DNA from: an uncultured Ruminococcus sp.
Lineage (GTDB): Bacteria; Bacillota; Clostridia; Oscillospirales; Acutalibacteraceae
Assembly: GCA_902803585.1 (NCBI GenBank)
Contig: CADCQO010000087.1
Location: 1 to 12,549, forward strand
Reading direction: 5' to 3'
Length of the DNA stretch: 12,549 bases
Part shown: positions 7,358-12,549 of the stretch, in pieces
Layout of the letters: every line of letters begins with the position of its first letter
Numbering within the stretch: the stretch's first letter is position 1
Notes under the pieces: generated by a model
Database searches by the model: none
What the model was told of the DNA's origin: nothing
The model's input: the letters and a program-made list of their open reading frames with translations, nothing else
Made by a program: the position numbers and the translations under genes

Positions 7358-7831
7358 ATGTATGGTATGTTTTTAGCAATTTTGGCGGCATCTGTGGCAA
7401 CAGTTTTTGCCGGTATCGGTTCTGCAAAGGGTGTAGGTTCTGCGGCACAGACCTCTATGGGCGTTTTGTCGGAGGATTCTTCCAAGTTCGGTAAAATGCT
7501 GGTGCTGACACTGCTTCCCGGCACACAGGGACTGTACGGCTTTATCGTAGGCTTTCTGATTCTGATTAACTGCGGTGTACTGGGCGGCAGCCTGCCGACA
7601 ACAGGTCAGGGCTTTGCTTTTCTGGGAGCATCTGTTGCCATCGGCATCGGCGGTATGATTTCCGGTTTTGCACAGGGAAAAGCGGCTGTATCAGGTATCA
7701 CGATGACAGCAAAGGACGAAAAGAACTTTTCCAAGGCAATGGTATCCATCACACTGGTAGAAATTTATGCACTTCTGGCGTTCATCGTATCCCTGCTTGT
7801 TGTTATTTCCGTTCCCAACCTCAAGGTATGA
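7358..7831 (+). CDS. ntpK: V-type ATPase ring subunit K (proteolipid), Na+-type
   Basis: Membrane rotor subunit, 157 residues, with four hydrophobic helices (about 4-24, 48-70, 85-105, 128-150) that form two fused c-type hairpins. Only the second hairpin has the ion-binding carboxylate, Glu135 in TLVEIYALL; the first has Gln at the matching place. The Na+ ligands of the E. hirae K ring (Leu61, Thr64, Gln65, Gln110, Glu139) all have counterparts: Leu53, Thr56 and Gln57 in LPGTQGLYG, Gln106 in GFAQGKA, and Glu135. Na+ transport is therefore predicted; this rests on known structures of the family, not on a test here. The start has the best ribosome site of the operon. A hairpin follows the gene (7845-7861). 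Confidence 0.97.
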   Translation: MYGMFLAILAASVATVFAGIGSAKGVGSAAQTSMGVLSEDSSKFGKMLVLTLLPGTQGLYGFIVGFLILINCGVLGGSLPTTGQGFAFLGASVAIGIGGMISGFAQGKAAVSGITMTAKDEKNFSKAMVSITLVEIYALLAFIVSLLVVISVPNLKV

Positions 7832-7844
7832 AGCAGGCTTGCGG

Positions 7845-7861
7845 CAGGGGAGTTACCCCTG
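7845..7861 (+). other. Hairpin between subunits K and E
   Basis: CAGGGG (7845-7850) pairs with CCCCTG (7856-7861) around a 5-base loop AGTTA. No T-tract follows, so it is unlikely to stop transcription. Its place right after the gene needed in most copies suggests an mRNA-stability element that protects the K part of the transcript from 3' decay. That role is inference. Confidence 0.6.
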
Positions 7862-7892
7862 AATCATAATTGTGAAAAGGGTGGGTGATGTG

Positions 7893-8480
7893 ATGAGCAG
7901 CGGTGAAAAGATATTGTCCGTGATCCGGACGGACAGCGAGCAGAATATCGCACAGATGCAGGCGGAAAACAAAGCTAAATGTGAGGCGATTCTGAACAGG
8001 GCACGTCAGCAGGCAGAGGAAATACGCAGCCGTGCTGAACAAAAAAAGACGGAGCAGACGACCCGTCTGAAAAAATCCTGTCAGAGCCGCAGAGAGCTTG
8101 AAAAGCGCAATATGATACTGAGAGCCAAGAGAGCCGCCATCAACGATGCCATAGCGGATATTCTGGACTATATGGAACATCTGGACGACAAGGAGTATTT
8201 TGAACTGATCTATCGTCTGGCGGCAACCTTAGCAGTAAAAGAGGGCGAAGTGCTTCTGAATGCGAAGGATTTGGGCAGAGTACCTGCCGATTTTATCCAG
8301 CAGCTCAGGAAAAAGAGCGGTATCCGTGCCACTTTGTGTACAGTGCCCTATGACGGCATCGACAGCGGGTTTGTCCTCAGAAACGGTGATATCGAGGAAA
8401 ATATGAGTTTTTCAGCCCTGCTTGCCGAAAGAAGAGAGGCAGTAGAGGATATTGTCAACCGTGAACTTTTCAAGGATTAG
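7893..8480 (+). CDS. ntpE: V-type ATPase peripheral-stalk subunit E
   Basis: Soluble stalk subunit, 195 residues from ATG 7893, which pairs with the small coiled-coil subunit coded at the head of the operon. Residues about 1-85 are a charged coiled coil. The C-terminal globular domain carries the family signature GFVLRNGDIEENMSF, which contacts the top of the head next to subunit B. The frame is open to GTG 7872, which would add seven residues, but the purine-rich site AAGGGTGGG (7877-7885) lies inside that extension. It suits ATG 7893 (or GTG 7890) better. The stop codon overlaps the ribosome site of subunit C. No irregularity is seen; only the start is uncertain. Confidence 0.92.
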   Translation: MSSGEKILSVIRTDSEQNIAQMQAENKAKCEAILNRARQQAEEIRSRAEQKKTEQTTRLKKSCQSRRELEKRNMILRAKRAAINDAIADILDYMEHLDDKEYFELIYRLAATLAVKEGEVLLNAKDLGRVPADFIQQLRKKSGIRATLCTVPYDGIDSGFVLRNGDIEENMSFSALLAERREAVEDIVNRELFKD

Positions 8481-8491
8481 GGGGGCAGGAG

Positions 8492-9463
8492 ATGTCTTAC
8501 TCATACGAATTTTCTATTGGTTCGGTAAGAGCGAGGGAGAACAGCCTGTTTTCAGAAGCAGATGCAGAACAGATGCTTGCCCTGAAAAGTGAAAGCGAGT
8601 TAGTGCGCTATCTAAAAGACAAGGGCTATGGTGACGGGGAAACAGTAGACGATATACTGGAGAGCAATAAACAGAAAATGTGGGCGTATATCCGCAGTAT
8701 TGCTCCCGATATGAATCTGTTCCAGCCGTTTTTTATCCGTCACGATATCCATAACCTGAAAACCATTCTCAAGGGTGTCATGTCCGACAGGGACTATGAA
8801 TCCCTGCTGATAGAACCTTGTGTGATTCCGACAGCAGACATGATAAAGGCGGTAGAGAACAGGCGTTTTGAGCAGTTCCCGCTGTGGCTTCAGCGGCCCG
8901 CCAACCGTGCCTACCAGATTTTAGCGGAAACAAAAGATGCCCGTCTGAGCGATGCGTATTTAGACAGGGCGGTGCTGGAGGAATTTCTGGCGGAAAGCAG
9001 ACGTTCCCGTTCGCCGTTCCTGATCGCCTATTTCAATACGCTGGTGTTCTATACGGATATCAAGGTTGCTTTGCGCGGGGCAAAAGTCGGCGCAAGCAAG
9101 TACTATCTGGAAAAGGCGATTGTCGAATGTGAGGGACTGGACAAGGCGGAACTGGTCAGGGCGGCTTTGTCGGGCAGTGAATCACTGATGAAGTACCTGA
9201 AGGTACAGAAGGCGTATGACTGCGATAAAGCGATGGAACTGTTTCAGAAATCTCCTTCCTCGTTTGAAAAATTTGTAGATAACCGGCTGATTCGTCTGGC
9301 AAAGGAGCTGTGCAGGCATTCGAGCGAAGGACCCGAACCGCTTCTGGGCTATTATATCGGCTGTGTTTATGAAAGAAAGATGATCGGGTTGATTGCCGGC
9401 GGATTAAAGACCGAAACGGCAAAGGAGCAGATCAGAGAAAGGCTGCGTGAAATTTATGGCTAA
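8492..9463 (+). CDS. ntpC: V-type ATPase subunit C (d/AC39 family)
   Basis: Funnel-shaped adaptor that seats the central stalk (D and F) on the K ring, homologous to eukaryotic subunit d; 323 residues, usual length. The sequence is mainly helical and soluble. Recognisable parts are the N-terminal YxYxxGxxRARExxL pattern (residues about 3-20), the early DIHNLKTILKG block, and the C-terminal part with LLGYYIGCVYERKMIGLI, typical of the AC39 family. The start is ATG 8492, with AGGGGGG (8479-8485) overlapping the stop of subunit E. Its own end overlaps the start of subunit F by 8 bases, which points to coupled translation. Confidence 0.93.
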   Translation: MSYSYEFSIGSVRARENSLFSEADAEQMLALKSESELVRYLKDKGYGDGETVDDILESNKQKMWAYIRSIAPDMNLFQPFFIRHDIHNLKTILKGVMSDRDYESLLIEPCVIPTADMIKAVENRRFEQFPLWLQRPANRAYQILAETKDARLSDAYLDRAVLEEFLAESRRSRSPFLIAYFNTLVFYTDIKVALRGAKVGASKYYLEKAIVECEGLDKAELVRAALSGSESLMKYLKVQKAYDCDKAMELFQKSPSSFEKFVDNRLIRLAKELCRHSSEGPEPLLGYYIGCVYERKMIGLIAGGLKTETAKEQIRERLREIYG

Positions 9464-9779
9464 GAGCATTGCCATTATCGGCGACAGTGAGAGCATAAAG
9501 GGCTTCGGTGCTGTCGGAATGGATCTGTTTATCTGCGACGAGCCGATGAACGCCCCGCAGCTTCTGAAAAAAATGACCGAAGACGATTTTTATGCGATCA
9601 TCTATATGACGGAAGAAATCTTCAGCGCCTGTGCGAAGGAACGGGAGAAATTCACAGAAAGACCCATTCCCGCTATTATTCCCTTACCGGGTGTAAGGGG
9701 CAATACGGGTATCGGGCAGAAAAGGCTTTCCCTCTTTGTGGAACAGGCGGTCGGTTCAGACATACTCTTTAAAAGTTGA
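9456..9779 (+). CDS. V-type ATPase subunit F (central stalk; NtpG in Enterococcus)
   Basis: Small Rossmann-like subunit of the central stalk, which binds subunit D and can modulate ATPase activity; 107 residues. The N-terminal strand and turn IAIIGDSESIKGF and the C-terminal PLPGVRGNTG...VEQAVGSDIL block are the family signatures. ATG 9456 is chosen because it gives the usual short N-terminus before the IGD turn; an in-frame GTG at 9447 would add three residues. The ATG lies within the end of subunit C, sharing ATGGCTAA, so translation is probably coupled to C. The Enterococcus gene for the matching subunit is called ntpG, so names should be transferred with care. Confidence 0.92.
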   Translation: MAKSIAIIGDSESIKGFGAVGMDLFICDEPMNAPQLLKKMTEDDFYAIIYMTEEIFSACAKEREKFTERPIPAIIPLPGVRGNTGIGQKRLSLFVEQAVGSDILFKS

Positions 9780-9783
9780 GGTG
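9778..9783 (+). promoter_or_regulatory. Ribosome binding site supporting the TTG start of subunit A
   Basis: GAGGTG overlaps the TGA stop of subunit F and lies 6 bases before TTG 9790. The first in-frame ATG (9844) would remove 18 residues of the N-terminal beta-barrel, so TTG is the start. Confidence 0.75.
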
Positions 9784-9789
9784 TGAAAC

Positions 9790-11556
9790 TTGGTAAGCGG
9801 AATCATTACAAAGGTAGCAGGCCCTCTGGTTATTGCGGAGGGAATGCGAAATGCAAATATGTTTGACGTGGTGCGTGTCAGCAGTCAGCGTCTGATTGGC
9901 GAAATTATCGAAATGCACGGCGACAGGGCATCTATTCAGGTCTATGAAGAAACCTCCGGTCTTGGCCCCGGCGAAACGGTAGAGTCTACTGGCGTACCGC
10001 TTTCTGTAGAGCTTGGCCCCGGTCTGATCGGTGCGATTTATGACGGTATCCAGCGCCCCCTGAATGAGATCATGAAGGTAGCGGGCAACAGCCTGACCAG
10101 AGGCGTAGAAGTGCCGTCACTTGACCACCAGAAAAAATGGCACTTCAAGCCGTCCGTCAAGGCTGGTGCAAAGGTGCAGGCAGGCGATATTATCGGTACA
10201 GTGCAGGAAACAACCGCCGTTCTCCATAAAATCATGGTTCCTAATAAAATGAGCGGTACAGTGAAAAACATCAAGGAAGGCGATTTTACGGTTGATGAAA
10301 CGGTCGCTGTACTGGAGCAGGACGGCAGGAGCATGAATGTTTCTATGTCCGTGAAGTGGCCGGTGCGTGTGGGCAGACCGTACAAGCGCAAGCTCTCGCC
10401 GGATATTCTTCTGACTACTGGTCAGCGTACAATCGACACGCTTTTCCCGATTGCAAAGGGCGGTGTAGCGGCAGTACCGGGTCCTTTTGGTTCCGGCAAG
10501 ACCGTTGTACAGCACCAGCTGGCAAAGTGGGCGGCGGCGGATATCATTGTTTATATCGGCTGCGGTGAGCGCGGCAACGAAATGACGGACGTACTCAACG
10601 AGTTCCCCGAACTGAAAGACCCCAGAACAGGCAGTTCCCTGATGGAAAGAACCGTTCTGATTGCGAATACCTCTGATATGCCCGTGGCGGCAAGAGAGGC
10701 TTCTATTTATACAGGTATCACGATTGCGGAATATTTCCGTGATATGGGCTATACGGTAGCGCTGATGGCGGATTCTACTTCCCGCTGGGCAGAGGCGCTG
10801 CGTGAAATGTCAGGCCGTCTGGAAGAAATGCCCGGTGAGGAAGGCTATCCGGCATATCTGGGAAGCCGTCTGGCGCAGTTCTACGAAAGAGCCGGCCGTG
10901 TGGTCATCAACGGCAGTGATGAAAGAGAGGGTGCTTTGTCCGTTATCGGAGCGGTATCTCCTCCGGGCGGTGATATTTCTGAGCCGGTTTCTCAGGCAAC
11001 CCTGCGTATTGTGAAGGTGTTCTGGGGTCTGGACGCAAACCTCGCCTACAAGCGTCATTTCCCCGCTATCAACTGGCTGACCAGCTATTCTCTTTATACC
11101 GATCAGCTCTCAAAGTGGTTTGCTGAAAATGCGTCAGGCGATTTTATGGAACTGCGGGGCAGACTGATGGCGTTACTGCAGGACGAAGCCGAACTGCAGG
11201 AAATCGTGAACCTTGTCGGTATGGACGCACTTTCTGCAAATGACCGTCTGAAGCTGGAAACAGCCCGTTCTATCCGCGAGGACTATCTGCACCAGAATGC
11301 GTTTGATGCGACAGATACCTATACTTCTCTGAAAAAGCAGGTACTCATGATGAGAGCAATCCTGCTGTGCTATGATAAATGCGGTGAAGCTCTGAAACAG
11401 GGGGCTGACATTGAACTGCTGATGGCAATGCCCGTGCGGGAGCGTATCGGCAGATTCAAATATGAAGCGGAAGACAAGATAGACAGCGAATATGACTCTA
11501 TTTCCGCCATTCTCGACAAGGAAATCGAAGATGTTGTCGAAAGGAGTGAGGACTGA
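9790..11556 (+). CDS. ntpA: V-type ATPase catalytic subunit A
   Basis: Nucleotide-hydrolysing subunit of the A3B3 head, 588 residues, standard length. In order: N-terminal beta-barrel (1-70), the long non-homologous insert found only in A subunits (about 110-190), and the RecA-like core. Walker A is GPFGSGKT (231-238). The catalytic Glu260 is in CGERGNE, and Walker B ends at Asp328 in VALMADSTSRW. The GGDISEPVSQAT and C-terminal helical parts are intact. The P-loop has Ser where eukaryotic A subunits have the redox-sensitive Cys. The start is TTG 9790, giving MVSGIITKVAGPLV. The TGA stop overlaps the ATG of subunit B (TGATG), which should keep A and B output near one to one. Confidence 0.98.
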   Translation: MVSGIITKVAGPLVIAEGMRNANMFDVVRVSSQRLIGEIIEMHGDRASIQVYEETSGLGPGETVESTGVPLSVELGPGLIGAIYDGIQRPLNEIMKVAGNSLTRGVEVPSLDHQKKWHFKPSVKAGAKVQAGDIIGTVQETTAVLHKIMVPNKMSGTVKNIKEGDFTVDETVAVLEQDGRSMNVSMSVKWPVRVGRPYKRKLSPDILLTTGQRTIDTLFPIAKGGVAAVPGPFGSGKTVVQHQLAKWAAADIIVYIGCGERGNEMTDVLNEFPELKDPRTGSSLMERTVLIANTSDMPVAAREASIYTGITIAEYFRDMGYTVALMADSTSRWAEALREMSGRLEEMPGEEGYPAYLGSRLAQFYERAGRVVINGSDEREGALSVIGAVSPPGGDISEPVSQATLRIVKVFWGLDANLAYKRHFPAINWLTSYSLYTDQLSKWFAENASGDFMELRGRLMALLQDEAELQEIVNLVGMDALSANDRLKLETARSIREDYLHQNAFDATDTYTSLKKQVLMMRAILLCYDKCGEALKQGADIELLMAMPVRERIGRFKYEAEDKIDSEYDSISAILDKEIEDVVERSED

Positions 11557-12549
11557 TGCCGAAGGAATACCGTACTATTCGGGAAGTAGCAGGTCCTTTG
11601 ATGATGATAAGTGACGTAGAGGGCGTTACCTACAATGAACTGGGTGAAATTGAACTGCCCAACGGTGAAAAACGCCGCTGTCAGGTGCTGGAGGTAGACG
11701 GTACGAATGCACTGGTACAGCTTTTTGATTCCGCCGCCGGCATTAACCTCGCAGAATCAAAGGTGCGTTTTCTCGGCAAGTCGATGGAACTGCCCGTGTC
11801 GGGGGATATGCTTTCCCGTGTCTTTGACGGTCTGGGCAATCCGATTGATGACGGCCCTGCTATCATTCCCGAAAAACGCATGGATATCAATGGTACGCCG
11901 ATGAACCCCGCCGCCCGTGACTATCCTCAGGAATTTATCCAGACAGGTGTTTCCGCTATTGACGGACTGAATACACTGGTAAGAGGTCAGAAACTGCCGA
12001 TTTTCTCGGCTTCAGGTCTGCCTCATGCACAGTTAGCGGCACAGATTGCCCGTCAGGCGGCTGTAAGAGGTAAAGATGAACAGTTTGCCGTTGTTTTTGC
12101 GGCAATGGGTATTACCTACGAGGAATCCGACTATTTCGTGCAGTCTTTCCGTGAAACAGGTGCTATTGACCGTACAGTAATGTTTGTCAATCTGGCAAAC
12201 GATCCCGCTATCGAGCGTATTGCTACCCCCCGAATGGCGCTGACGGCGGCGGAGTATCTGGCATTTGACATGGGAATGCACGTTCTCGTCATTATGACCG
12301 ATATTACCAACTATGCAGATGCACTCCGTGAGGTATCAGCCGCCCGTAAGGAAGTACCCGGCAGACGCGGCTATCCCGGCTATATGTATACGACTCTGGC
12401 AACGCTTTATGAAAGAGCAGGCCGTCAGAAGGGCAAGGCGGGTTCCATTACGCTGATTCCGATTCTGACTATGCCCGAAGATGACAAGACACACCCCATT
12501 CCTGACCTGACAGGTTATATCACAGAGGGTCAGATCATTCTCAGCCGTG
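11556..12549 (+). CDS. ntpB: V-type ATPase non-catalytic subunit B, 3' end missing
   Basis: Regulatory subunit that alternates with A in the head and supplies the arginine finger. 331 codons are present of about 460 usual for the family, and the frame is open at the right edge. The start ATG 11556 overlaps the stop of subunit A, with AAGGAG (11541-11546) upstream. The degenerate P-loop region FSASGLPHAQLAAQI (residues 150-164) shows the family's loss of Walker A. The VNLANDPAIERI, ITNYADALREV and PGRRGYPGYMYT blocks are intact. The window stops at GQIILSR, short of where the arginine finger (in a PSLSRL context in homologues) is expected, so that residue cannot be checked. Subunit D is expected next. 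Confidence 0.97.
   Translation, partial: MPKEYRTIREVAGPLMMISDVEGVTYNELGEIELPNGEKRRCQVLEVDGTNALVQLFDSAAGINLAESKVRFLGKSMELPVSGDMLSRVFDGLGNPIDDGPAIIPEKRMDINGTPMNPAARDYPQEFIQTGVSAIDGLNTLVRGQKLPIFSASGLPHAQLAAQIARQAAVRGKDEQFAVVFAAMGITYEESDYFVQSFRETGAIDRTVMFVNLANDPAIERIATPRMALTAAEYLAFDMGMHVLVIMTDITNYADALREVSAARKEVPGRRGYPGYMYTTLATLYERAGRQKGKAGSITLIPILTMPEDDKTHPIPDLTGYITEGQIILSR

Noticed and set aside
7872..7892. GTG start for subunit E adding seven residues
   Set aside because: There is no good ribosome site at the right distance, and a purine-rich site inside the extension fits ATG 7893.
9447..9455. GTG start for subunit F adding three residues
   Set aside because: Homologues begin close to the I-G-D turn, so ATG 9456 fits better. 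The AAAGG before the GTG is too close, so it is not decisive.
1..12549. Mobile elements, CRISPR array, tRNA or rRNA genes, defence genes
   Set aside because: No transposase or integrase motif, no spaced direct repeats other than the linker duplication, and no tRNA-like or rRNA-like stretch. Nearly all of the window is occupied by intact housekeeping or metabolic genes on one strand.

Overview
The window suggests an anaerobic, gut-type Bacillota of the Ruminococcus / Oscillospiraceae kind. The grounds are a cell-surface-type pullulanase with a Gram-positive C-terminal anchor, a TypA/BipA GTPase close to the clostridial form, strong AGGAGG-like ribosome sites, T-tract terminators, and a V-type (A/V) ATPase operon in the same gene order as the Enterococcus hirae ntp operon. 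The genus is an inference. Every gene lies on the + strand, and no mobile element, tRNA, rRNA or CRISPR array was seen.

Region 1 (1-1916): the 3' two-thirds or so of a type I pullulanase gene. The window opens inside the diagnostic YNWGYDP motif. After the GH13 catalytic core come a small beta-sandwich that is probably starch-binding, a Ser/Pro/Gln linker with a perfect 24-bp duplication, and a sorting-signal-like tail. A hairpin plus T-tract terminator ends the unit.

Region 2 (about 1954-4815): an extended -10 promoter drives typA. One base after the typA stop follows an ERI-1/KapD-like DEDDh exonuclease with a C-terminal zinc ribbon. A long hairpin followed by six T ends this two-gene unit.

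Region 3 (about 4852-12549, continuing past the end): a promoter and a tightly packed V-ATPase operon in the order G/H-type stalk, I, K, E, C, F, A, B (B is cut by the window end). Subunits A and B form the catalytic headpiece. F belongs to the central stalk and C joins that stalk to the membrane ring. E with the G/H-type subunit forms the peripheral stalks. I and the K ring make the ion channel. The central-stalk D subunit is missing and is expected just downstream. Subunit K keeps all five residues that bind Na+ in the E. hirae ring, so the enzyme is predicted to move Na+ rather than H+. Non-ATG starts on I and A, a strong ribosome site on K, a hairpin between K and E, and stop/start overlaps at C/F and A/B look like means of setting subunit stoichiometry.

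Most of the window is well-known biology. The least described items are the typA-linked ERI-like exonuclease with its zinc ribbon, and the atypical anchor of the pullulanase. I do not see a wholly new system.
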